Positions 1 through 6,900 of a stretch of DNA of 11,280 bases are shown piece after piece. The DNA lies in NCBI GenBank assembly GCA_964396505.1, contig CAYNFJ010000071.1, forward strand, positions 1 to 11,280, given 5' to 3'. Source of the stretch: DQTL01 sp964396505 (GTDB lineage: Bacteria > Bacteroidota > Bacteroidia > Flavobacteriales > Flavobacteriaceae). The translations under genes and the position numbers were made by a program. The notes beneath the pieces are model-generated. The model was not told the origin of the DNA. It made no database searches and was given only the letters and a program-made list of their open reading frames with translations. Every line of letters begins with the position of its first letter. The first letter of the stretch is position 1.

Positions 1-1
1 C

Positions 2-1912
2 AATAAAAGCGCCAAAAAAGTTGACAAGACCCTCATTTATCAACTGGCTATTGCCGCCTTTGGTTTTGGTAATATTATGCTATTGGCTTTTCCGGAATAT
101 TTTGAAACGGGAGACGATTTTTGGCTTACCAATTTTAAACCCTTGTTCCGATGGATGATGCTGATCCTATCTATTCCGGTGGTCGTCTATTCAGCCAAGG
201 ATTATTTTATCACGGCTTATAAAGGGCTTCGTAAAAAAATATTGAGCGTAGATGTTCCCATTGCTCTGGGGATTATTGTCCTATTTATTCAAAGTCTTTA
301 TGAAGTTTTATCCAAAACAGGAGCTGGTTATTTCGATAGTCTTACCGGATTGATATTCTTCTTATTGGTAGGAAAATTTTTCCAACAACGCACTTATAAT
401 TATTTGTCTTTTGAGCGGGATTATCGTTCCTATTTTCCCATAGCAGTTACTAAAATAACCGACGGAAAAGAAGAAAATATCCCTGTTCAGAATGTAAAAG
501 TCGGGGACAGATTACTGATTCGTAATGAAGAATTGATTCCTGTAGATGCTATATTGATTCACGGCGATGCCTTATTAGATTACAGTTTTGTGACCGGTGA
601 ATCCGCCCCGGTATATAAAGCCAATGGAGAAAAGGTGTTTGCCGGAGGAAAACAAACCGGCGGCGCAATAGAGATCGATGTGATCAATGAGGTGTCCGAA
701 AGTTATCTGACCGAACTGTGGAGTAATGATATTTTTAATAAGGAAACTTTGCAAAAGGATATTAAATCGATGACTGACACCATCAGTAAATACTTTACTA
801 TTACCATTATCAGTATTGCTAGTATTGCCGGTATGTATTGGAGTTTTATAGATTTGGGAACTGCTGTTAAAGTAGTAACGGCCGTATTAATCATTGCTTG
901 CCCTTGTGCTTTGGCACTCTCGGCTCCCTTTGCTATGGGGAATATGCTACGTATTTTCGGGTATCGAAAATTTTATTTAAAAAATGCCAGTGTTATTGAA
1001 AAAATAGATAAAATTACCCACATCATTTTTGACAAAACCGGCACTATTACAACCAATAATACAAACGAATTAAAATATGAGGGAATTGCCTTAAGTCCTG
1101 AGGAAAAAAAAGCGGTCAAATCACTGATACGATCTTCCAATCACCCGCTGAGTCGTGCGTTAAACAAGGCTATACAATCAGAAGCTTATATTGAAAAATT
1201 ACAAAATTATCAAGAAATTCCCGGCAAAGGAATCAGTGGAGCTATTGCCGGTTTTTCTGTAAAAATAGGTTCTGCTAGTTTTGTTAATACGCAGGCCGAT
1301 TTAAGATTTGGCACATCTATTTTTGTAAAGATTAATAACCAAGTCAAAGGACATTACACCAGCAAAAACATCTACAGAAAAGGACTGAAAGACGTTTTTC
1401 AAAAATTGGCAAAAAAACATCAACTCAGTATTGTGTCGGGTGACAATGAAGGAGAAAAAGAATATTTAGAAAGCATCTTACCCAAGGGCACCCACTTTCT
1501 ATTCAACCAAAAACCAAAAGACAAACTTCAGTATATTAAAAAGCTTCAAGAAAACAAAGAAAATGTAATGATGGTAGGCGATGGACTGAACGATGCAGGA
1601 GCTTTGGCTCAAAGCAATGTCGGTATTGCCATTTCTGAGAATGTCAATATTTTTTCGCCGGCTTGTGATGCGATTATGGAGGCAAAACTTTTTAACAAAT
1701 TTCCAAAGTTTTTAACACTCTCAAAACAAACCGTTCATATTATTAAATGGAGTTTTGCACTGTCATTTTTATATAATTTTGTCGGCATGTATTTTGCTGT
1801 GACAGGGCAACTTACTCCCTTAGTAGCGGCTATTTTAATGCCATTAAGTTCTATTAGCATCGTTATTTTTGTTACAATTATGACCAATTTTATCGCTTAT
1901 AAAAAAGAGTAA
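2..1912 (+). CDS. ccoI: CcoI/FixI-type copper-transporting P1B ATPase (5' end outside window)
   Basis: This inner-membrane P-type ATPase is expected to move copper for assembly of the CuB centre of cbb3 oxidase. All family landmarks are visible: TGES of the actuator domain (nt 593-604), the CPC metal-binding motif in a membrane helix followed by ALALS (nt 899-907), the DKTGT phosphorylation site with its Asp at nt 1031, the HP dipeptide of the nucleotide-binding domain (nt 1142), and the GDGLND hinge (nt 1577-1594). Hydrophobic helices lie before the actuator domain, around CPC, and as a closing pair at the C-terminus. An internal ATG occurs at nt 77, but the frame is open back to base 2 with sensible hydrophobic sequence, so the gene is cut by the window edge. 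Flavobacterial relatives are near 790 residues, so roughly 150 residues, including the usual N-terminal metal-binding domain, are missing. The neighbouring ccoS and ccoNO support CcoI over a general copper exporter such as CopA. Confidence 0.95.
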   Translation, partial: NKSAKKVDKTLIYQLAIAAFGFGNIMLLAFPEYFETGDDFWLTNFKPLFRWMMLILSIPVVVYSAKDYFITAYKGLRKKILSVDVPIALGIIVLFIQSLYEVLSKTGAGYFDSLTGLIFFLLVGKFFQQRTYNYLSFERDYRSYFPIAVTKITDGKEENIPVQNVKVGDRLLIRNEELIPVDAILIHGDALLDYSFVTGESAPVYKANGEKVFAGGKQTGGAIEIDVINEVSESYLTELWSNDIFNKETLQKDIKSMTDTISKYFTITIISIASIAGMYWSFIDLGTAVKVVTAVLIIACPCALALSAPFAMGNMLRIFGYRKFYLKNASVIEKIDKITHIIFDKTGTITTNNTNELKYEGIALSPEEKKAVKSLIRSSNHPLSRALNKAIQSEAYIEKLQNYQEIPGKGISGAIAGFSVKIGSASFVNTQADLRFGTSIFVKINNQVKGHYTSKNIYRKGLKDVFQKLAKKHQLSIVSGDNEGEKEYLESILPKGTHFLFNQKPKDKLQYIKKLQENKENVMMVGDGLNDAGALAQSNVGIAISENVNIFSPACDAIMEAKLFNKFPKFLTLSKQTVHIIKWSFALSFLYNFVGMYFAVTGQLTPLVAAILMPLSSISIVIFVTIMTNFIAYKKE

Positions 1913-1934
1913 AATGTGTTTTTTTAAACTAAAA

Positions 1935-1948
1935 CTGACTTTTATCAG
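1935..1948. promoter_or_regulatory. FNR/CRP-family operator candidate upstream of ccoS
   Basis: The sequence CTGAC-TTTT-ATCAG is a dyad with arms CTGA and TCAG separated by six bases. It contains the TGA-N6-TCA core shared by FNR/CRP-family sites (FNR consensus TTGAT-N4-ATCAA). Its centre (1941.5) lies about 41.5 bases before the start predicted from the -7 element at 1970-1977, the classic class II activator position. The promoter has no good -33 element, as expected if an activator recruits polymerase. The match and the geometry are seen directly. The binding protein, probably an FNR-like oxygen sensor, is inferred. Confidence 0.6.
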
Positions 1949-1969
1949 CTCATTTTATTAAAATTACGT

Positions 1970-1977
1970 TAAATTTG
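1970..1977 (+). promoter_or_regulatory. Bacteroidota-type -7 element for ccoS-ccoNO-ccoQ-ccoP
   Basis: TAAATTTG matches the Bacteroidota sigma-A -7 consensus TAnnTTTG exactly. It predicts transcription start near 1983, which leaves a leader of about 18 bases before the ccoS ATG. No TTTG/TTG -33 element is found 17 to 23 bases upstream. No terminator is visible between ccoI and this promoter, so readthrough from ccoI is also possible. Confidence 0.6.
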
Positions 1978-2000
1978 CGCGCATAAAGTGTTTATCTAGA

Positions 2001-2198
2001 ATGGAAGTTATTTACATAACAATGGGAGTTACCGTGCTTTTAGCCGTTTTTTTTCTCTTAATTTTTTTTAAGAATGTAAAAGAAGGGCAGTATGAAGATA
2101 CGTACACGCCCTCTGTCAGAATGTTATTTGATGATGAGTTGGTAAAAGAGCCCACAGAGGAACCTTCCAAAGAAATTAAGAAAACCGAATCACAATAA
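2001..2198 (+). CDS. ccoS: CcoS, cbb3 oxidase assembly protein
   Basis: CcoS is a small membrane protein required for inserting haem and copper cofactors into the cbb3 oxidase in the bacteria where it has been studied. This 65-residue protein has one N-terminal transmembrane helix (about residues 4-23) followed by GQYEDTYTPSVRMLFDDE, matching the family signature of GQ(F/Y)(D/E)D, a few residues, then (I/M)LFDD. The charged C-terminal tail (KEPTEEPSKEIKKTESQ) is low in complexity. The ATG at 2001 is chosen because the MEVIYI opening is typical; a second ATG at 2022 would remove part of the helix. The gene sits 88 bases after ccoI, behind its own predicted promoter, and 36 bases before ccoNO, a standard flavobacterial arrangement. 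Confidence 0.93.
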   Translation: MEVIYITMGVTVLLAVFFLLIFFKNVKEGQYEDTYTPSVRMLFDDELVKEPTEEPSKEIKKTESQ

Positions 2199-2234
2199 TT
2201 AACCAAAATTAAATATTAATTAATCAAAACAAGT

Positions 2235-4391
2235 ATGGAAAAACAACAATTTTACTATGACAACAAAATTGTAAAGCTATTTTTTTGGGCAACTATTATC
2301 TGGGGCGTTGTAGGAATGCTCGTAGGTCTTATGGTTGCATTCCTTTTCTTATTTCCTAATTATATGGAAGGAATCCCTTGGTTAAGTTTTGGTCGTTTAC
2401 GTCCATTACATACCAATGCGGCCATCTTTGCCTTTGTAGGAAATGGCTTCTTTTTGGGAATGTATTATTCAATGCAACGATTGCTTAAAACAAGAATGTT
2501 CAGCGATTTTTTGAGTAAATTACATTTTTGGGGATGGCAACTTATCATTGTGTTAGCCGCCATCACCTTACCTTTAGGTTACACCTCTACTAAAGAATAT
2601 GCCGAGTTAGAATGGCCTATTGATATTTTAGTAGTATTGATATGGGTGGTAATGGGTATCAATATGATTGGAACGCTTCTCAAAAGACGTCAACGTCATA
2701 TTTATGTAGCCATTTGGTTCTATATCGCTACCTTAGTGACCATTGCGATGCTTTATATCTTTAACAACTTGGAACTTCCTGTTGCAATGACCGGAATGAA
2801 ATCATACTCTGTGTATGCAGGAGTACAAGATGCGATGGTTCAATGGTGGTACGGACACAACGCTGTTGCCTTCTTCTTGACAACACCTATGTTAGGTTTG
2901 ATGTATTACTTTGTTCCTAAAGCTGCCAACAGACCTGTTTATTCGTATCGATTATCCATTATTCACTTCTGGACATTGATTTTTATCTATATATGGGCAG
3001 GGCCACACCATTTATTATACACTGCATTACCCGATTGGGCTCAAAATCTAGGAACTGTATTTTCAGTAATGATGATTTTCCCTTCTTGGGGTGGTATGAT
3101 CAACGGTTTATTGACGCTTCGTGGTGCTTGGGATAAAGTACGTGAAGATCCTATTTTGAAATTCTTTGTAGTAGCTATTACCGCATATGGTATGGCAACT
3201 TTTGAAGGTCCTATGTTATCTTTCAAAAACTTAAATGCTATTGCCCACTTTACCGATTGGATTGTTGGACACGTTCATATAGGTACATTGGGATGGAATG
3301 GATTTATCATTGCCGGTATGCTATATTGGTTAGCTAAAAAATTATACAAAACAGAACTGTATTCTACTAAACTGGCCAATTATCATTTTTGGATTGGAAC
3401 TATTGGTATTTTATTTTATTCTATGCCGTTGTACATTGCCGGATTTACACAGGCTTTTATGTGGAAACAATTTAATGATGCCGGAACCTTGGTTTATGGT
3501 AACTTCTTAGAAACTGTAACACAAATTATTCCGATGTATGCTATGCGTGCCTTTGGTGGAACCTTGTATTACACCGGTTTCTTGATGATGGTATATAATA
3601 TTTGGAAAACTGCCAAACAAGGAAGTAAAGTAGAAGACGAACTAGCTGAACATGCACCACTAAAAGTAATCAGTGGTAAGAGAGCTAAAAATGAAGCTTG
3701 GCATTCTTGGTTAGAAAGAAAAACCATCCTGTTTACTGTTTTAGCCTTTGTAGCCGTTGCTATTGGTGGAGCTGTTGAGATTGTACCTTTATTATTAGTA
3801 GATTCAAATATTCCTAAAATAGCCAGTGTTAAACCTTATACACCATTAGAATTAGAAGGTAGGGATATATATATGAGAGAAGGTTGTAACAACTGCCACT
3901 CGCAAATGATTCGTCCTTTCCGTTCTGAGGTAGAACGTTATGGTGAATATTCTAAAGCCGGTGAATTTGTATATGATCATCCATTCCTATGGGGATCTCG
4001 TCGTACCGGTCCGGATTTACATCGTATCGGTGGTAAGTACAATAACAATTGGCACTTTAATCATATGATGGATCCCAGTTTAACTTCTCCGGGTACCATT
4101 ATGCCTAAGTACAATTGGCTTCATAAAAACACCTTGGATTATTCTACTATTGCAGAAAAAATGAAGACTCTAAGAGCCTTAGGAGTTCCCTATACGGATG
4201 ATGAAATAGCCGGAGCCAAAGCCAGTGTAGAAGCACAAGCTAAAAAGGTAGAAGCCGCTTTACATGAAGATCCCGAGTATGTTAAGAATTATGGAGACAG
4301 CAATATGCAAAACAAAGAAATTATTGCTTTAATTGCTTACTTACAACGTATGGGAACGGACATTAAAGCTAATAAAACCGCTCAAAAATAA
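2235..4391 (+). CDS. ccoNO: Fused CcoN-CcoO subunit of cbb3-type cytochrome c oxidase
   Basis: This is the catalytic subunit of the low-oxygen terminal oxidase, fused to its monohaem cytochrome c subunit (718 residues). Residues 1 to about 465 are CcoN. They carry all metal ligands expected from solved cbb3 structures: H59 and H348 for low-spin haem b, H346 for haem b3, and H208, H258 and H259 for CuB. Y252 lies 44 residues after H208, the spacing of the active-site Tyr cross-linked to a CuB His in cbb3 enzymes. A basic linker (about 470-495) leads to a membrane helix (about 497-521) and the CcoO cytochrome. CcoO has the haem c motif CNNCH (C551, C554, H555), the family stretch SQMIRPFRSEVERYG, and a probable distal ligand M623 in TIMPKYNW. 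The stop codon shares one base with the ccoQ start. Fusion of CcoN and CcoO is characteristic of Bacteroidota, so this is a normal lineage trait rather than a new arrangement. Confidence 0.97.
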   Translation: MEKQQFYYDNKIVKLFFWATIIWGVVGMLVGLMVAFLFLFPNYMEGIPWLSFGRLRPLHTNAAIFAFVGNGFFLGMYYSMQRLLKTRMFSDFLSKLHFWGWQLIIVLAAITLPLGYTSTKEYAELEWPIDILVVLIWVVMGINMIGTLLKRRQRHIYVAIWFYIATLVTIAMLYIFNNLELPVAMTGMKSYSVYAGVQDAMVQWWYGHNAVAFFLTTPMLGLMYYFVPKAANRPVYSYRLSIIHFWTLIFIYIWAGPHHLLYTALPDWAQNLGTVFSVMMIFPSWGGMINGLLTLRGAWDKVREDPILKFFVVAITAYGMATFEGPMLSFKNLNAIAHFTDWIVGHVHIGTLGWNGFIIAGMLYWLAKKLYKTELYSTKLANYHFWIGTIGILFYSMPLYIAGFTQAFMWKQFNDAGTLVYGNFLETVTQIIPMYAMRAFGGTLYYTGFLMMVYNIWKTAKQGSKVEDELAEHAPLKVISGKRAKNEAWHSWLERKTILFTVLAFVAVAIGGAVEIVPLLLVDSNIPKIASVKPYTPLELEGRDIYMREGCNNCHSQMIRPFRSEVERYGEYSKAGEFVYDHPFLWGSRRTGPDLHRIGGKYNNNWHFNHMMDPSLTSPGTIMPKYNWLHKNTLDYSTIAEKMKTLRALGVPYTDDEIAGAKASVEAQAKKVEAALHEDPEYVKNYGDSNMQNKEIIALIAYLQRMGTDIKANKTAQK

Positions 4392-4582
4392 TGTTACGAT
4401 TCATTAAACATAACTTTGACAGTATTGATGGGGTAGCCATATACCCCATCATATCAATGCTTCTTTTTATATTAGTATTTGTTGTGATGCTGGTTATTGT
4501 TATGCGTTTTAAGAAAAAATATATAGAAGAAATCAGTCAACTTCCACTGGAAGATGATGACATTAATTTAAACAACGAATAA
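4391..4582 (+). CDS. ccoQ: CcoQ-like small subunit of cbb3 oxidase
   Basis: This 63-residue protein has one transmembrane helix (about residues 18-42) followed by a basic stop-transfer segment (RFKKKY) and an acidic tail. That is the layout of CcoQ, the small subunit that stabilises assembly of cbb3 oxidase. Its ATG overlaps the ccoNO stop codon (TAATG), indicating translational coupling, and it ends two bases before ccoP. Sequence conservation in CcoQ is low across phyla, so the assignment rests mostly on size, topology and position between ccoNO and ccoP. The N-terminal part (about residues 1-17) is longer than in proteobacterial CcoQ. Confidence 0.85.
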   Translation: MLRFIKHNFDSIDGVAIYPIISMLLFILVFVVMLVIVMRFKKKYIEEISQLPLEDDDINLNNE

Positions 4583-4584
4583 AA

Positions 4585-5238
4585 ATGAGTACTAAAGAAA
4601 ATATGAGTTTTTGGCAACGATTTATCAAGTCTATAACCAAAGCCAATGAACTGGGTCGTGAAGAAGATGTAATGTTGGACCACAATTACGATGGAATCAA
4701 AGAACTAGACAATGTATTACCTCCTTGGTGGGTATGGGGATTTTATATCACCATTGCTATTTCTATATTTTATTATGTTGCCATCTATATCTTAGGATGG
4801 TATGGACAAGAAGATGAATACAGAGCTGAATTAAAAGCACACGAAGCGAAGGTTGCTAAATACAAAGCCGATCATCCGGAACTATTTAAAACCGAAAATC
4901 TAGTAGCTTTTACCGATGCAGAGAATTTGGCAAAAGGAAAAGAACTATTTGCTACAAAGACCTGTACAGCTTGCCATATGCCGGATGGTGGCGGTAGTAT
5001 CGGACCCAATCTTACAGATGATTATTGGATACTTGGTGGTGATTTCCAAAGTGTATTTAACACGATTAGTAAAGGAGGTCGTCCCGGTAAAGGGATGGTT
5101 GCCTGGGAAAAAACTATTGGACAAAAAGAACGGCAACAACTAGCCAGTTATGTGCTATCATTACACGGCACTAAACCGGCAAATCCCAAAGCACCACAAG
5201 GTGATTTGTGGAAAGATGGTAAAAAAGTAGCAGAATAA
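4585..5238 (+). CDS. ccoP: CcoP, monohaem cytochrome c subunit of cbb3 oxidase (short form)
   Basis: CcoP passes electrons to CcoO in the cbb3 oxidase. The 217-residue protein begins with a cytoplasmic segment containing LDHNYDGIKELDN and PPWWVWGFY, the signature of the CcoP N-terminal domain. One membrane helix (about 49-71) and a charged, probably helical linker (about 75-100) follow. A periplasmic cytochrome c domain has a single CTACH haem motif (C127, C130, H131) and a probable axial M171 in GKGMVAW. Proteobacterial CcoP has two haem motifs; only one is present here, as I recall for flavobacterial relatives. Many flavobacterial homologues also carry an extra N-terminal hydrophobic region of about 80-100 residues, which is absent: the frame starts two bases after ccoQ, leaving no room for it. 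The gene ends the oxidase operon at a strong terminator. Confidence 0.93.
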   Translation: MSTKENMSFWQRFIKSITKANELGREEDVMLDHNYDGIKELDNVLPPWWVWGFYITIAISIFYYVAIYILGWYGQEDEYRAELKAHEAKVAKYKADHPELFKTENLVAFTDAENLAKGKELFATKTCTACHMPDGGGSIGPNLTDDYWILGGDFQSVFNTISKGGRPGKGMVAWEKTIGQKERQQLASYVLSLHGTKPANPKAPQGDLWKDGKKVAE

Positions 5239-5250
5239 ACTGCGGAATTG

Positions 5251-5284
5251 GAGAAAAATAACACCTTAAAATTGTTTTTTTCTC
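5251..5284 (+). repeat. AT-rich imperfect inverted repeat after ccoP
   Basis: GAGAAAAATAAC (5251-5262) can pair with GTTTTTTTCTC (5274-5284), giving 11 pairs with one bulged base and an 11-base loop. It begins 12 bases after the ccoP stop codon and precedes the stronger hairpin at 5290-5327. It may protect the 3' end of the transcript or aid termination. The low-complexity A and T tracts make a chance origin quite possible. Confidence 0.3.
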
Positions 5285-5289
5285 ATTAT

Positions 5290-5327
5290 AAAAAGCGCTG
5301 TAAGAAATGTTACTTATAGCGCTTTTT
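5290..5327 (+). terminator. Strong hairpin terminator between ccoP and ccoG
   Basis: AAAAAGCGCTGTAAG (5290-5304) pairs with CTTATAGCGCTTTTT (5313-5327) over 15 positions, with one G-U wobble and an eight-base loop. The right arm ends in a T run followed by CTTTAT. The complementary A run on the other side would also allow termination on the minus strand. It separates the oxidase structural genes from ccoG. Confidence 0.85.
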
Positions 5328-5338
5328 CTTTATATATT

Positions 5339-5364
5339 ATGTGTACTGAAGGTTACGTACACAT
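5339..5364. promoter_or_regulatory. 26-bp palindromic operator candidate upstream of ccoG
   Basis: ATGTGTAC (5339-5346) and GTACACAT (5357-5364) form a perfect 8-bp inverted repeat with a 10-base spacer. The centre (5351.5) is about 26 bases before the -7 element at 5378, the zone where an activator or a -33 region would sit. No T run follows, so it is not a terminator. It lacks TGA-N6-TCA and so differs from the dyad before ccoS. I do not recognise the regulator; spacing this wide suggests a dimer contacting half-sites nearly two helical turns apart. Confidence 0.55.
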
Positions 5365-5377
5365 TCCATTTATTTTA

Positions 5378-5385
5378 TACATTTG
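5378..5385 (+). promoter_or_regulatory. Bacteroidota-type -7 element for ccoG
   Basis: TACATTTG fits TAnnTTTG exactly and lies 23 bases before the ccoG ATG, predicting a start near 5391 and a short leader. No -33 TTTG is present at the proper distance; the 26-bp palindrome lies there instead. Together with the upstream terminator, this makes ccoG its own transcription unit. Confidence 0.6.
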
Positions 5386-5408
5386 CAGTTATTTAAAAAC
5401 TAGTAACT

Positions 5409-6830
5409 ATGTCTATTCATAAAATTGATGAATCTTTTAGAGATTCCATCGGAACGATTAAAGAAGACGGTAAACGGAACTTTATACACCCCAAAAAACC
5501 CAAAGGAAAATTTTACAATTACAGAACTTGGCTCAGTTGGGTATTATTAGCACTGTTTTTTATACTGCCTTTCATAAAGGTGCATGGCTTGCAATTCTTG
5601 CTTTTTAATGTTCCTGAAAGAAAATTTCATATTTTTGGATATCCGTTTTTCCCGCAAGATTTTCATCTATTTGCCTTGGGTATTGGATTATCTGTGGTAT
5701 TCATAATCTTATTTACTGTCATTTTTGGTAGAATTTTTTGTGGATGGTTGTGTCCGCAAACTATCTTTATGGAAATGGTATTCCGTAAAATAGAATATGC
5801 CATTGAAGGAGATAAAACCAAGCAAATGAAGCTGGAAAAAATGCCCTGGAATGCTGAGAAAATTCGAAAGAAAGTACTTAAATGGTTTGTATTTCTACTG
5901 GTTTCCTTTATCATTACCAATTTTATGTTTGCGTATGTAATTGGTATGGATACATTGATTCAATATATTAAAGACGGTATAGGAGCCCATCTGGGAACCT
6001 TTATCCGGCTATTTGTATTTACTGCTATTTTCTATTTTGTATTCGCTTGGTTCCGGGAACAAGTCTGTATTATCGTTTGTCCTTATGGAAGACTTCAAGG
6101 CGTATTGTTAGACAACAACTCTATAAATGTAACGTATGATTTTGTAAGAGGTGAAGGAGAAAAGGGTCGTGGAAAATATAGAAAATCAGAAGACAGAGCG
6201 GCCACCGGACACGGTGATTGTATAGATTGTAAACAATGTGTCGCCGTTTGTCCAACAGGAATTGATATTCGAAACGGAACACAATTGGAATGTATCAACT
6301 GTACCGCTTGTATTGATGCGTGTGATGCCACTATGGAAAGTGTTGGTTTTGAAAAAGGTTTGATACGCTATGCAACAGAAAATGATATTGAAAAAGGTGA
6401 AAAATTCAAATTTGGAAAGCGTCATTATTTCTATGTCACAGTATTGACCATTCTTTCTGCCTTATTAATCGGTTTAATTGTTTTTAGAGGAAATGTAGAA
6501 ACATCTATTTTACGTATTCCCGGTCAAATGTACTCCACAGAAGGCAGCACCATTAAGAATGTTTATACTTTTACATTGATTAATAAAAGTCCGGAAACTA
6601 TTAAAGATGTGACTTTTAAATTATTATCACACAAAGGGAAAATTGACAAGATGAGTTTGGAACATTTTGATGTAGATATGGAAGGACGAACAGAAGGAAC
6701 CTTTTTTATCAATATTGACAAAAAAGATATGCATTCTAATAAAGAACGCATTAAAATAGGAATCTATTCCGGAGATAAATTGATTGAAACCGTTAAGACC
6801 AATTTCCCGGGACCTATGATTATAAAATAA
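5409..6830 (+). CDS. ccoG: CcoG (FixG/RdxA-like), cbb3 oxidase assembly ferredoxin-like membrane protein
   Basis: CcoG is an inner-membrane iron-sulfur protein implicated in reducing copper for cbb3 oxidase assembly. In 473 residues it shows a membrane helix (about 40-57), a second (about 88-107) leading into the CGWLCP motif (C111, C115), two further helices (about 157-178 and 198-214), and a C-IIV-CP motif (C220, C224). Two [4Fe-4S] cluster motifs follow (C271, C274, C277, C281 and C295, C298, C301, C305). After a last helix (about 341-359) comes a C-terminal Ig-like domain typical of FixG, ending in PGPMIIK. Length and domain order match full-length homologues with nothing missing. It lies 170 bases after ccoP, beyond a terminator, with its own promoter. 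The usual downstream fixH/ccoH gene does not follow; the next gene is convergent. Confidence 0.96.
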   Translation: MSIHKIDESFRDSIGTIKEDGKRNFIHPKKPKGKFYNYRTWLSWVLLALFFILPFIKVHGLQFLLFNVPERKFHIFGYPFFPQDFHLFALGIGLSVVFIILFTVIFGRIFCGWLCPQTIFMEMVFRKIEYAIEGDKTKQMKLEKMPWNAEKIRKKVLKWFVFLLVSFIITNFMFAYVIGMDTLIQYIKDGIGAHLGTFIRLFVFTAIFYFVFAWFREQVCIIVCPYGRLQGVLLDNNSINVTYDFVRGEGEKGRGKYRKSEDRAATGHGDCIDCKQCVAVCPTGIDIRNGTQLECINCTACIDACDATMESVGFEKGLIRYATENDIEKGEKFKFGKRHYFYVTVLTILSALLIGLIVFRGNVETSILRIPGQMYSTEGSTIKNVYTFTLINKSPETIKDVTFKLLSHKGKIDKMSLEHFDVDMEGRTEGTFFINIDKKDMHSNKERIKIGIYSGDKLIETVKTNFPGPMIIK

Positions 6831-6854
6831 CCGGAAATATATTTTCTTTTATAT

Positions 6855-6885
6855 AAAAGGTCAGCTTTTAAAGCTGCCCTTTTTT
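6855..6885. terminator. Bidirectional hairpin terminator between convergent genes
   Basis: AAAAGGTCAGCTTT pairs with AAAGCTGCCCTTTT (6855-6883) with one T-C mismatch and a very short loop, followed by more T on the plus strand. On the minus strand the stem also ends in a TTTT run. It lies 24 bases after the ccoG stop codon and 17 bases beyond the stop of the minus-strand sulfatase-fold gene, so it probably serves both. Confidence 0.8.
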
Positions 6886-6900
6886 ATATTGTGCTATCCG

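Noticed and set aside
77..79. ATG as the start of the copper ATPase gene
   Set aside because: The frame stays open to the window start and encodes matching hydrophobic sequence; homologues have a longer N-terminus, so this Met is internal.
2199..2234. AT-rich ccoS-ccoN gap as a separate promoter
   Set aside because: It contains no TAnnTTTG element or dyad; it looks like an A-rich translation leader within the operon.
4916..5143. A 75-residue plus-strand frame inside ccoP
   Set aside because: It overlaps the conserved haem domain in another frame and has no recognisable features.
5339..5364. CRP site reading of TGTGT...ACACA before ccoG
   Set aside because: The half-sites are 14 bases apart rather than the six required between TGTGA and TCACA, so it is kept as an unidentified palindrome.
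6095..6425. Two overlapping minus-strand open frames inside ccoG
   Set aside because: They lie opposite the well-conserved ferredoxin domain, have no family features and are shadows of the coding frame.
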